Assembly: GCF_900115145.1 (NCBI RefSeq)
Contig: NZ_FOVL01000011.1
Coordinates: forward strand, 1-64,000
Source: Salegentibacter flavus
GTDB taxonomy: Bacteria > Bacteroidota > Bacteroidia > Flavobacteriales > Flavobacteriaceae
DNA: 64,000 bases
Direction of reading: 5' to 3'
How positions within the stretch are numbered: position 1 is the first letter of the stretch; each line of letters opens with the position of its first letter. Positions 9,648-18,467 of this stretch are shown in pieces. The notes beneath the pieces were generated by a model. The model saw only the letters and a list, made by a program, of their open reading frames with translations, was not told where the DNA came from and searched no databases. Made by a program: the position numbers and the translations under genes.

Positions 9648-12600
9648 TTAAAATCCGATATTCAACCCTAAAGATACAAGTCTTGCGGGGTTGTAATCGT
9701 TACCAGCCGGAGTTCCAGATAAACTATATTGAGGATCTAATCCCTCTCTTTCGCTCTTAAGGTATAAGTTCTCTCCAATAACTGAAAGGGTAAGGTTATC
9801 TATTCCAAGATTGCCTGTTATTGCACTATCAAAAGTGTAACCTAAATTAACATTTCTAAGTGACCAAAAAGAAGCATCTGTTAGGAATCTGGTTGATTGA
9901 GAGCGTACTAAATCTGGGTTACCGCTCTCTAATCTTGGAACGTTTGTGATATCACCCGGTTCGCGCCATGCGTCTAATATGTCAGGATGATAAGAGCTTC
10001 CAAAGTTCCCACTATGCATCATTGCTGCATATCCGTAATCTAAAAACTTACCACCTATACCGTAAGTAATTAATACATCTAAGCTAAAACCTTTGTAACT
10101 AAAGCTATTTGCCACAGACCCTAATAAATCAGGGATTGAACTGTCGCCAGTATAGGCTCTCTCAGTATCCTGCCAGTCATTAGTAGTTTCCTGTTCCCCA
10201 TTTGCACCTAAAACAGGTACACTGTTACCGTCATCATCTAATTCAAATTTATAAAATAATTGATCACCAGTTTCGGGATCCACCCCAGCTGAATGGAGTA
10301 TGAAGTAATCATATCTAGATCTTCCTTTTTCCCATCTCTTAGATCCGTTTACAAAAGGATCTGGAATGCTGGTGATTTCGTTTTTAAAGGTTGAAGCCTG
10401 TAATGTTAAATCCCAATTAAAGTCACTGGCATTTACAAGATCAAAATTTAAACCAAGCTCCCAACCAGAATTGTACATATCTGCAATATTTGCCGGATAT
10501 GAATTCAATCCATTACTAAGTGCTATTGGTAAATTATACAAAAGATCTGTAGAATTTCTTTTGTAATATTCTATAGTTCCATCTACAAAGTTGTCAAATA
10601 AACCAAATTCCAGGGCTACATCCCAGCTATCTACAGTTTCCCATTGTAAATCGGCATTACCTATATCAGTCCAAATTATTGCAGGATTACCAGCATTGGA
10701 AGTTAAGCTATATCTTGGTTGTGATAAGAAAAAGTCACCTAAATCATCGTTTCCTACCTGACCAAATGATCCTCTTAATTTTAGTTTATTTATAAAAGAT
10801 AATTCCTGAATAAACTCCTCTTTATCCATTCTCCAGGAAGCACCTACAGAATAGAAGTTACCCCATCTGGAATCACTACCAAAAACAGACGACCCGTCTC
10901 TTCTTGCAGAGGCGCTTAAGTAATATTTATCGTCGAAATTATAATTGGCTCTTAAAAAATATCCCTCAATTGTTTTGTTGGTTGTAGACCCACCTAAAGT
11001 TACAGGGGTTGCAAAGTTTGCAAATTCAAAAATACCTTCAGCGGTTTGATCTATAGCTGTTCCAAAATTTGATGAAAATTGTCTGTCAAAACTTTCATGA
11101 CCAGCTGTAATATCTATATTATGAAAATCATTGAATGTATTAGAATAGGTTAAGATTTGGTTGAAATTCTCTACTTCTCTTCTAAATCTTGTTTCACCAT
11201 ACCTACCCGTAGGTTGTGCATCACCTATAATGTTATTCTCATAACTTTTATTAATACCTTCATTGATATCTCTACCGTAATTTACTCTGAAGTTAAGACC
11301 ATCAATTATTCTAAAGTCGGCATAGTATCTAAATCCATAAGTATTATCCCGATTTAATTCATCATTTAATAGCAACTCCTGTAGCGCATGACGTCCTTGA
11401 CTTACCGGTCTTGACCCAATGTTATAGTCAGGAAATCCTTCTCCAGAATCAAATACGGGATTCCCCCCAGCATCAAGAACCAAATTGCCATCTAAATCAT
11501 TTACGTATACAGGATAAACCGAACCTATATTTTTAGCAAAACCAAAAGGGTTAACAATACTTGTGGTACCAGCCGATGCCGGACCTCTGGATTCTGTAAT
11601 TGTTATATTAGCACTACCCCCGGTTGTTATCCAATCATTAATTTCAAAATCTCCATTTAAACGGGTAGTTAAGCGATTGAATTCTGAAGTAATAACATAA
11701 CCTTCTTCATCTAAATAGGAAGTTGAAAAGAAGACTTTGTTATTTTCTCCTCCACCAGATACATTAACATTATAATTTTGTCTAACACCGGTTTGTTGCA
11801 GAACATCATACCAATCTAAGCTTTTATAAATAACATCTGCATTCGGATTCAAACGTCCATCAGTTCCAACAATCTGATCATTTGGAACGTTGAACGGATT
11901 ATAACCTAATTGGTTATAAATGTTAGCTGAAGCATATGCAGGGTCTCCACCACCAGCACTTGAGTTCCTTAATGCCTCCCACATAGTTTCGTAATATTCT
12001 CCCGGGCTTACCTCATCATAATTAGGAATACCCTGCATCACCAAACCAAACTGACTTGAAACATTGGTTCTAACCTCTCCTTTCTGGCCGCTTTTTGTAG
12101 TTATTAAAACCACACCATTTGCCGCTCTGGAACCATATAAAGATGTTGAAGCAGCATCTTTCAAAATTGTAAACGATGCAATATCTTCCTGGTTAATGGT
12201 ATTCAGATCCCCTTCATATTGCATTCCATCAACTATAAAAAGAGGTGCTGCACCCCCGCTTAATGTACCTACCCCACGAATCACAATTCCTGGAGAAGAC
12301 CCTGGTTGACCTGAAGCTGAAGTAAATTGAACTCCCGTAGCTTTTCCTTCGATAGCAGCGATAGGAGACGTAACATTTCTGTCGGATAGTTCTTCTGATC
12401 CAATTACAGATGCTGATCCAGTAAATGCTTCTAAACTAGAACTTCCATAGGCGACAACTACTACCTCTTCGAGAGCCGCGGCATCTACAGAAAGTTCTAC
12501 ATCGTAAACATTAGCGGCACCAACAGTTATCTCCCTGGCCTCATAGCCTATATAACTAAAAACCAAAACATCCCCTGCTTCTACTGAAATAGAATAGACT

Positions 12601-12776
12601 CCATCAAAATCAGTTTGAGCTCCATTATTTGTGCCCTGCTCAATCACGTTAACCCCCGGCAGCGGCAAACCTTCTTCGTCCACAACCGTTCCGGTTACGG
12701 TTTTTTCCTGTGCAAAGGAAATCTGCACAACAAACGCCAACAGTAATGTTAGCATTACATGTAGTCTTTTTTTCAT
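9648..12776 (-). CDS. SusC/RagA family TonB-linked outer-membrane transporter
   Basis: A 1042-residue TonB-dependent transporter. It has a signal peptide (cleavage near FAQE), a carboxypeptidase D regulatory-like domain (about 27-105), a TonB-box-like stretch EEVVVVAYG, a plug (about 120-235, with FTILKDAASTSLYGSRAANG) and a beta-barrel ending in RLVSLGLNIGF. It is the first gene of a two-gene operon with the SusD at 7977-9617. Its signal peptide and regulatory-like domain closely match the other SusC, while the barrel differs. The leader carries two tandem copies of CTTAATAAAAC (12803-12813 and 12814-12824) also seen once before the other susC. Confidence 0.95.
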   Translation of the reverse strand: MKKRLHVMLTLLLAFVVQISFAQEKTVTGTVVDEEGLPLPGVNVIEQGTNNGAQTDFDGVYSISVEAGDVLVFSYIGYEAREITVGAANVYDVELSVDAAALEEVVVVAYGSSSLEAFTGSASVIGSEELSDRNVTSPIAAIEGKATGVQFTSASGQPGSSPGIVIRGVGTLSGGAAPLFIVDGMQYEGDLNTINQEDIASFTILKDAASTSLYGSRAANGVVLITTKSGQKGEVRTNVSSQFGLVMQGIPNYDEVSPGEYYETMWEALRNSSAGGGDPAYASANIYNQLGYNPFNVPNDQIVGTDGRLNPNADVIYKSLDWYDVLQQTGVRQNYNVNVSGGGENNKVFFSTSYLDEEGYVITSEFNRLTTRLNGDFEINDWITTGGSANITITESRGPASAGTTSIVNPFGFAKNIGSVYPVYVNDLDGNLVLDAGGNPVFDSGEGFPDYNIGSRPVSQGRHALQELLLNDELNRDNTYGFRYYADFRIIDGLNFRVNYGRDINEGINKSYENNIIGDAQPTGRYGETRFRREVENFNQILTYSNTFNDFHNIDITAGHESFDRQFSSNFGTAIDQTAEGIFEFANFATPVTLGGSTTNKTIEGYFLRANYNFDDKYYLSASARRDGSSVFGSDSRWGNFYSVGASWRMDKEEFIQELSFINKLKLRGSFGQVGNDDLGDFFLSQPRYSLTSNAGNPAIIWTDIGNADLQWETVDSWDVALEFGLFDNFVDGTIEYYKRNSTDLLYNLPIALSNGLNSYPANIADMYNSGWELGLNFDLVNASDFNWDLTLQASTFKNEITSIPDPFVNGSKRWEKGRSRYDYFILHSAGVDPETGDQLFYKFELDDDGNSVPVLGANGEQETTNDWQDTERAYTGDSSIPDLLGSVANSFSYKGFSLDVLITYGIGGKFLDYGYAAMMHSGNFGSSYHPDILDAWREPGDITNVPRLESGNPDLVRSQSTRFLTDASFWSLRNVNLGYTFDSAITGNLGIDNLTLSVIGENLYLKSEREGLDPQYSLSGTPAGNDYNPARLVSLGLNIGF

Positions 12777-12893
12777 ATTTATTAATTTTAATTAACTAAA
12801 TTCTTAATAAAACCTTAATAAAACAAATCTTAACAAAAATTTATTTTTTTCTTACTTTAAATTTAAGGGCAAGCGTATACTTCATTTTTTTTT

Positions 12894-12901
12894 TACATTT
12901 G
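12894..12901 (+). promoter_or_regulatory. -7 promoter element of rnhB
   Basis: TACATTTG matches TAnnTTTG exactly and lies 16 nt before the rnhB start codon. No clear TTTG -33 box is visible upstream in the T-rich stretch. Confidence 0.45.
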
Positions 12902-12917
12902 ACCCAAAGCTATCGAA

Positions 12918-13523
12918 ATGCTCCTGCCTTATTTTAACAATACTAATCTTAATGAATGCGGCACCGATGAAGCCGGGCGGGGTTGCCTTGCAGGACCTGT
13001 AACTGCTGCGGCAGTTATACTACCTAAAGGTTTCAGGAATGAGCTTTTAAACGATTCCAAACAAACCAAACTTCAAACCCGGAATTTATTAAGGAGCATT
13101 ATAGAAAAAGATTGCACTTCATTTGGGGTGTCACATGTGTTTATGGAGAAAATTGATGAGATCAATATTCTTAACGCTTCTATTCTGGGTATGCACAGGG
13201 CAATAGACCAACTGAAATGCGACCCCGATTATATTTTGGTAGATGGGAATAAATTTAAGCCTTACGCCAGTATAGCCCATTCCTGTATTATTAAAGGAGA
13301 TGGAAAATATTTGAGTATCGCCGCCGCATCAATTCTGGCAAAAACTTATCGCGACGCTTATATGGAGAAGATCCACGAGGAATTCCCAATGTATAACTGG
13401 AAACAGAACAAAGGTTACCCTACCGCCGAGCACCGGGCTGCGATCTTAAAATACGGCAGCACTAAATATCACCGACAAAGTTTTAAACTTTTACCCGAAG
13501 AGCAATTGAAACTGGAGATATAG
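12918..13523 (+). CDS. rnhB: ribonuclease HII
   Basis: The 201-residue enzyme cleaves RNA in RNA-DNA hybrids and removes single misincorporated ribonucleotides. The catalytic motif DEAGRG is at residues 17-22 (Asp17 and Glu18 are metal ligands). A further acidic residue lies in ILVDGNKF (about 113), and a [21 protein letters not shown] block follows (about 125-146). Length is normal for the family. It is transcribed divergently from the susC at 12776 from its own short leader. Confidence 0.97.
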   Translation: MLLPYFNNTNLNECGTDEAGRGCLAGPVTAAAVILPKGFRNELLNDSKQTKLQTRNLLRSIIEKDCTSFGVSHVFMEKIDEINILNASILGMHRAIDQLKCDPDYILVDGNKFKPYASIAHSCIIKGDGKYLSIAAASILAKTYRDAYMEKIHEEFPMYNWKQNKGYPTAEHRAAILKYGSTKYHRQSFKLLPEEQLKLEI

Positions 13524-13628
13524 AAACTTTTTTTATTTAAAAAATTTCTGATTGAAAAATGCGCCTGGGGCGCTTTACGAATCTTCACAACAACTCGATC
13601 AAAAACAACGAATGAAAAAAATTATGAG

Positions 13629-13740
13629 ACCCCGCCCTGCCGCGGGGTTAATTCAGCCAGCCACTTCGCTTAGCCTTCGGCTTTGCGAAGTGGGGCTTCA
13701 TTAAATTAAGAGACCGCGAAGATAACTCCGCGGCCCCACC
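13629..13740. repeat. intergenic GC-rich inverted repeats
   Basis: In the 240-nt gap between the convergent rnhB and LVIVD genes there are two good hairpins. One is CCCCGC/GCGGGG (13629-13648). The other is a longer one with arms CCACTTCGC/GCGAAGTGG enclosing AGCC-TTC-GGCT (13661-13693). A weaker CCGCG-containing pair follows. They are more GC-rich than the surroundings and lack long T tracts, so they look like dispersed palindromic repeats more than classical terminators, although they may block read-through between the converging genes. Confidence 0.5.
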
Positions 13741-13763
13741 TTTAAAAAACCAAACAAAAAGGA

Positions 13764-15014
13764 TCATTCCAGACTGAAGGAACTCAGCAGCCTGATATTA
13801 TTGTCTGCATAGGAATACTGATGCAGAATATCATCCCCAACCATCAACAGCACCTCCTCCAGAGGGATTACATCATAGGTGTTAATGTCCTGAAAGTGGT
13901 CTGTTAAGGTTAAACCGGGGGATTGTGTTTTATCATAGATTTTAAGTCCGGAGTCGCCATCGCAAACGAATAACAAATCGTCTTTTACGCCCAGACCGTA
14001 AGGGCTATCCATTTCATAGGTAGCCAGTAGTTCGGGGTTTTGTTTATCGGCAACATCTATTACCTGCAATTGGCTCCAGGATTGTCCGCATTCATTCCCG
14101 CCCCGAATAGTCACGTAAGCCATATCCCCATCTACTACTACAGGATCACAGCCCAGCACATGTTGAAGCCTGGACACAAATGCCGGCGTTAAGGGATCTT
14201 CAATGCTATAGATATACATTCCGGCAGAACTACCCAGGTAGAGGTAATCGTCCTGGTTAAAGATGGTTTCTATCTGCCAGCCAATATAATCGGTAGAAAT
14301 ATATTCCGGACTGGAAAGGCTGGAGATATCAAAAACCGACAAAGACTGGTTGCCTACCACATATAGAAACTTATCCTTAATATTGAAACGAGCCATAGAG
14401 CCTCCTGTCCCTGTAGAGGCATCTCCCGAAGCACTGGAATTAAAAGATTCAGCCGCCATGATCATTCTATCATCCCGAACCATTTCGATCTTTCTGCGCT
14501 CTAATACATAGCCAATAATTACTTCTTTCTGAAAATCGAGGTTTTCCGTATCAACAAATGCGGCACCAACAGGGGTTGAAGGTTGATAATTCTCAAAAAC
14601 ATCTTCAAGCCTTTCCTGTTGTCTTATATTATTGACATCACTTATATCGAAAACAACCAGGTCCATCCCGCTGTTTGCAAAAAGCATATCCCCCTTTATA
14701 GCGACATCAGTATTTTGCGGAATCTTCAGGTATTTTATTTTCTGAGGATTTTCAGGATTGGAATTATCTATAATATGCACTCCGCGATTAACATCATTAA
14801 TAAAGACAAAATTCTTATAGACATAAATCTTTCCGGCCTGTTCAATTTCCTTTGGCTCCTGGATATATACCGAAGATCTGAAATCGGCTACCGATATAGT
14901 TACAGGAACAGCAACCAATTCTACATTCCCGGCATCTTCTTCTTTCTCACAGGAAGTAAACAAAGTCATTAAAGCCATCAGGAGTACAGTGATAAGAGAG
15001 TAGAAAATTCTCAT
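13764..15014 (-). CDS. LVIVD-repeat beta-propeller lipoprotein
   Basis: I place the start at the ATG at 15014, giving 416 residues. From there the protein has a typical lipoprotein signal ending in FTSC (Cys22), whereas the upstream in-frame ATG at 15092 would bury this signal behind 26 extra residues. The body has repeated blocks of the LVIVD type, for example GVHIIDNSNPENPQKIKYL and LVVFDISDVNNI, which usually fold as a beta-propeller. The acidic CEKEED sequence after the lipid Cys suggests surface export. It converges on rnhB. The function is unknown; the family is common in Bacteroidota cell envelopes. Confidence 0.8.
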   Translation of the reverse strand: MRIFYSLITVLLMALMTLFTSCEKEEDAGNVELVAVPVTISVADFRSSVYIQEPKEIEQAGKIYVYKNFVFINDVNRGVHIIDNSNPENPQKIKYLKIPQNTDVAIKGDMLFANSGMDLVVFDISDVNNIRQQERLEDVFENYQPSTPVGAAFVDTENLDFQKEVIIGYVLERRKIEMVRDDRMIMAAESFNSSASGDASTGTGGSMARFNIKDKFLYVVGNQSLSVFDISSLSSPEYISTDYIGWQIETIFNQDDYLYLGSSAGMYIYSIEDPLTPAFVSRLQHVLGCDPVVVDGDMAYVTIRGGNECGQSWSQLQVIDVADKQNPELLATYEMDSPYGLGVKDDLLFVCDGDSGLKIYDKTQSPGLTLTDHFQDINTYDVIPLEEVLLMVGDDILHQYSYADNNIRLLSSFSLE

Positions 15015-15092
15015 AATAGTGGAGGTTAGTTTCCTATTAGATGCATAAAACAGGGAAAGGTTGCGTAAGAGTGATAAAAAAATTTCTGTCAC

Positions 15093-15123
15093 TTTGTCAG
15101 AAACAGCTTAAGTCCTATCTTTG
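15093..15123 (+). promoter_or_regulatory. promoter of the miaB operon
   Basis: TTTG (15093-15096), a 19-nt spacer and TATCTTTG (15116-15123) form an exact Bacteroidota primary promoter, about 35 nt before the miaB start. Confidence 0.8.
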
Positions 15124-15158
15124 CAAATCTTAAAGTCTTAAAAGGCCAGAAAAGTATT

Positions 15159-16604
15159 ATGGAGAAGATAATTGACGAAAAACAACAAGGCAACAGTCTT
15201 GTACTAGAGCCAAAGAAACAAAACACCCGAAAGCTTTTTATAGAAAGTTATGGTTGCGCGATGAATTTCAGTGACTCTGAGATCGTGGCTTCTATTCTTT
15301 CCAAAGAAGGTTTTAACACTACCCAGAATCTGGAGGAAGCCGATCTTGTACTGGTAAATACCTGTTCAATAAGAGAAAAGGCCGAGCAAACTGTTAGAAA
15401 ACGCCTTGAAAAATATAATGCCGTAAAACGCATAAATCCGGGAATGAAAGTAGGCGTGCTTGGCTGCATGGCCGAGCGGTTAAAAGACAAATTCCTCGAG
15501 GAAGAAAAAATAGTAGACCTGGTGGTTGGGCCAGATGCTTATAAGGACCTGCCTAACCTGATAAATGAAGTTGAAGCCGGAAGAAATGCGGTAAACGTAA
15601 TTCTTTCAAAAGAAGAGACCTACGCCGATGTTTCGCCGGTACGTTTACAGAGCAATGGCGTTTCTGCTTTTGTTTCTATTACCAGGGGTTGCGACAATAT
15701 GTGTACATTTTGCGTGGTTCCTTTCACTCGCGGAAGGGAACGCAGCCGCGACCCGCAGAGCATCGTAGAAGAGGTGAACGACCTGGCGGCAAAAGGCTAT
15801 AAAGAGATCACCCTTTTAGGGCAGAACGTAGATAGTTATTTATGGTACGGCGGCGGACTGAAGAAAGACTTCAAGGATGCTTCTGAAATTCAGAAAGCTA
15901 CGGCTACCAATTTTGCCGGTCTCCTGAAACTTGTTGCTGAAGCCCAACCAAAGATGCGCATCAGGTTCTCAACGTCCAATCCACAGGATATGACCCTGGA
16001 TGTAATTGAAGCAATGGCCAAATATCCAAACATCTGCAAGTATATTCATCTGCCGGTTCAAAGCGGGAGCGACAGGATCCTTCAAAAAATGAATCGCTTG
16101 CATACCCGGGAGGAATATTTCAGTCTTATCAATAATATCAAAGAATTAATTCCCGATTGCGGGATCTCCCACGATATCATCACCGGATTCCCTACCGAAA
16201 CCGAAGAAGATCATCAGGATACCCTTTCATTGATGAAGTATGTAAAATATGATTTCGGGTTTATGTTCGCTTACTCTGAAAGACCAGGTACTATGGCTGC
16301 AAGAAAATTTGAAGATGATGTACCTGAAGAAATAAAAAAACGAAGGCTCACCGAGATCGTAAGCCTTCAGCAGGAGCACAGTTTATACCGGACTCAGCAG
16401 TTTATAGGAAAAATAGTAGAAGTCCTTATTGAAAAGGAATCCAAAAAATCCAGTGAACACTGGAGTGGACGAAACACTCAAAATACCGTGGTGGTCTTCC
16501 CAAAAGAAAACTACGAGATTGGAGATTTCGTGAATGTAAAAATAAACGATTGTACCAGTGCCACCCTTATTGGGGAGCCGGTTGGTTACAGTGAAAATAA
16601 TTAA
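15159..16604 (+). CDS. miaB: tRNA-2-methylthio-N6-dimethylallyladenosine synthase
   Basis: A radical-SAM methylthiotransferase of 481 residues that adds a methylthio group to i6A37 of tRNAs reading UNN codons. The N-terminal UPF0004 domain has cysteines in [15 protein letters not shown] and LGCMAERL for the auxiliary 4Fe-4S cluster. The radical-SAM domain has [16 protein letters not shown] (about 177-192, CxxxCxxC), and a C-terminal TRAM domain ends the protein. It is the first gene behind a strong promoter. A 54-nt spacer with a palindrome separates it from the next gene. Confidence 0.97.
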   Translation: MEKIIDEKQQGNSLVLEPKKQNTRKLFIESYGCAMNFSDSEIVASILSKEGFNTTQNLEEADLVLVNTCSIREKAEQTVRKRLEKYNAVKRINPGMKVGVLGCMAERLKDKFLEEEKIVDLVVGPDAYKDLPNLINEVEAGRNAVNVILSKEETYADVSPVRLQSNGVSAFVSITRGCDNMCTFCVVPFTRGRERSRDPQSIVEEVNDLAAKGYKEITLLGQNVDSYLWYGGGLKKDFKDASEIQKATATNFAGLLKLVAEAQPKMRIRFSTSNPQDMTLDVIEAMAKYPNICKYIHLPVQSGSDRILQKMNRLHTREEYFSLINNIKELIPDCGISHDIITGFPTETEEDHQDTLSLMKYVKYDFGFMFAYSERPGTMAARKFEDDVPEEIKKRRLTEIVSLQQEHSLYRTQQFIGKIVEVLIEKESKKSSEHWSGRNTQNTVVVFPKENYEIGDFVNVKINDCTSATLIGEPVGYSENN

Positions 16605-16622
16605 TTCCCGCCTTCGCGGGAA
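16605..16622. repeat. short palindrome of the TTCCGC-CTTC-GCGGAA family, copy 2
   Basis: TTCCCGC, loop CTTC, GCGGGAA, followed by TGAC. It begins directly after the miaB stop. A degenerate relative (TTTCCGCTTGCGGGGGAGTGAC-like) follows at about 16641-16662, so the spacer looks built from two repeat units. It could act as a partial terminator or an mRNA-stability hairpin. Confidence 0.7.
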
Positions 16623-16676
16623 TGACAGAGATAGAGATAGGTTTCCGCTTGCGGGGGAGTGACATTGAATAAGTTT

Positions 16677-17945
16677 ATGGAATCGATACAAGCAACAAAA
16701 CAAAGGTTTGGCCTCATTGGGGACGACCCTAAACTGAACCGGGCCATTGAAAAGGCCATACAGGTTGCCCCAACCGATATTTCGGTGTTGGTAACGGGAG
16801 AAAGCGGGGTTGGGAAAGAAAGTATTCCCAAGATCATACATTCACTTTCCCACAGAAAACACGGCAAATATATCGCTGTTAATTGCGGAGCGATTCCAGA
16901 GGGCACCATTGACAGTGAACTTTTTGGGCACGAAAAAGGTGCCTTCACCGGAGCCACTCAAACCCGAAACGGTTATTTTGAAGTAGCCGACGGGGGTACC
17001 ATTTTTTTAGATGAGGTTGGGGAACTGCCCCTTCCCACCCAGGTGCGTTTGTTAAGAGTATTGGAGAATGGAGAGTTTATGAAGGTTGGTTCTTCCAAAG
17101 TTCAGAAAACCAATGTTCGCATCGTGGCCGCCACCAACATAGACATTCAGGAATCCATAAAGAAAGAAAAATTCAGGGAAGACCTGTATTATCGCTTAAG
17201 CACAGTAGATATTCACCTGCCTCCCCTCCGGGAGCGCAAGGGAGACATCCATCTTTTATTCAGAAAATTCGCCTCAGATTTTGCATTGAAATATAAGATG
17301 CCTACCATCAAACTGGACGATGAAGCAGTAAAACTGCTTGAGAAATACAGATGGGGCGGAAATATAAGGCAGTTAAGAAATATCGCCGAACAGATCTCGG
17401 TGCTGGAACAGGAACGGGTTATCACTGCTGAAAACCTCAAGGAATATCTTCCGGATATTGGCAGTAACCTGCCTGCGGTGATTGCCGGGAAGAAAAAGGA
17501 AGGCGACTTCAGCAATGAACGCGAAATCCTTTATAAGGTGTTGTTCGATATGAAAAATGATTTAAACGACCTGAAAAGCCTCACCCTTAAATTGATGGAG
17601 CACGGAAATACAGAAAAGGTACGCGATGAAAACGAAAGCCTTATCAATAAAATTTACGGGGATGAAGATGAGGAAGATGCCGAATCAGAAGAACTAATGG
17701 CAGAAAAGATGGAAGTTTTACAAATCCCACAGCAGAGTCCAAAAGCCGCTCAAAAGCCCGAAAATGATAAATACTATTTCGCTGAGGAGATCGAGGAAGA
17801 AGAAACACTTTCCCTTCAGGACAAAGAGCTGGAACTCATCAAAAAATCACTGGAACGCCATAATGGCAAGCGCAAGGCAGCAGCCGAAGAACTCGGCATA
17901 AGTGAGCGTACTTTATACCGCAAGATCAAACAATATAACCTCTAA
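16677..17945 (+). CDS. sigma-54-dependent transcriptional activator (AAA+ and Fis HTH, no receiver)
   Basis: A 422-residue bacterial enhancer-binding protein. I use the ATG at 16677 because the in-frame GTG at 16659 lies in the palindromic spacer. The AAA+ domain starts almost at the N-terminus: Walker A GESGVGKE (41-48), GAFTGA (88-93, the sigma-54 contact loop), Walker B-like GGTIFLDEVGEL and an arginine-finger region. An acidic linker (about 310-365) precedes a Fis-type helix-turn-helix (RKAAAEELGISERTLYRKIK). There is no receiver, GAF or PAS domain, so activity must be controlled by expression or by a partner protein. It lies in an operon with lptE and secG. Confidence 0.93.
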   Translation: MESIQATKQRFGLIGDDPKLNRAIEKAIQVAPTDISVLVTGESGVGKESIPKIIHSLSHRKHGKYIAVNCGAIPEGTIDSELFGHEKGAFTGATQTRNGYFEVADGGTIFLDEVGELPLPTQVRLLRVLENGEFMKVGSSKVQKTNVRIVAATNIDIQESIKKEKFREDLYYRLSTVDIHLPPLRERKGDIHLLFRKFASDFALKYKMPTIKLDDEAVKLLEKYRWGGNIRQLRNIAEQISVLEQERVITAENLKEYLPDIGSNLPAVIAGKKKEGDFSNEREILYKVLFDMKNDLNDLKSLTLKLMEHGNTEKVRDENESLINKIYGDEDEEDAESEELMAEKMEVLQIPQQSPKAAQKPENDKYYFAEEIEEEETLSLQDKELELIKKSLERHNGKRKAAAEELGISERTLYRKIKQYNL

Positions 17946-17963
17946 CCGGGAGTTAACATTATT

Positions 17964-18467
17964 ATGAAAAGAAGCCTATTTCTGTTTAGTTTTTTATTGA
18001 TTTTCGCCGTGCAATCCTGCGGAATGTATTCCTTCACCGGCGCCGATACCGGTGAGGCTGAAACCTTTCAGGTTAACTACTTTCAGAATACGGCCGACCT
18101 TGTAGAACCTGGTATAGACAGAACCTTTACCTTGCAACTCCAGGACCTTATTCAGAACCAAACCAGCCTGAACCTGGCTAATGATAACGCCGACCTTATT
18201 TTTGAAGGCGAGATCATAGATTTTTACATAGCACCTATGACCGCCACCGCCGATAATACTGCGGCCCAAAACCGACTGACCATTGCAGTACAGGTAAGGT
18301 ACTACAACACCCTGGAACCCGAAAAAGATTTTGAACGCAGATTCTCTTTTTATTATGATTATCCTGCCAATCAACAGCTTGTTGGTGCAAATTTAGACTC
18401 GGCCATAGAAGAGATATATTCCAGGTTAACACAGGATATTTTTAACGCTGCACTAACTGACTGGTAA
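17964..18467 (+). CDS. lptE: LptE-like LPS-assembly lipoprotein
   Basis: A 167-residue lipoprotein with signal peptide and lipobox QSC (Cys19), followed by GMYSFTGA. The conserved start of the mature protein and the beta-rich body (VNYFQNTADLVEPG, FEGEIIDFYIAPM) match LptE-family proteins that plug the LptD LPS translocon in the outer membrane. Unlike the other lipoproteins in this window it lacks acidic residues after the Cys, consistent with a periplasm-facing position. It lies 18 nt after the activator gene and its stop overlaps the next start (TAATG). Confidence 0.8.
   Translation: MKRSLFLFSFLLIFAVQSCGMYSFTGADTGEAETFQVNYFQNTADLVEPGIDRTFTLQLQDLIQNQTSLNLANDNADLIFEGEIIDFYIAPMTATADNTAAQNRLTIAVQVRYYNTLEPEKDFERRFSFYYDYPANQQLVGANLDSAIEEIYSRLTQDIFNAALTDW

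Noticed and set aside
16383-16957. Two antisense frames of 152 and 118 residues over the miaB/activator junction
   Set aside because: They are shadows of the real genes miaB and the sigma-54 activator and contain translated palindromic repeat (CHSREGGN-type).
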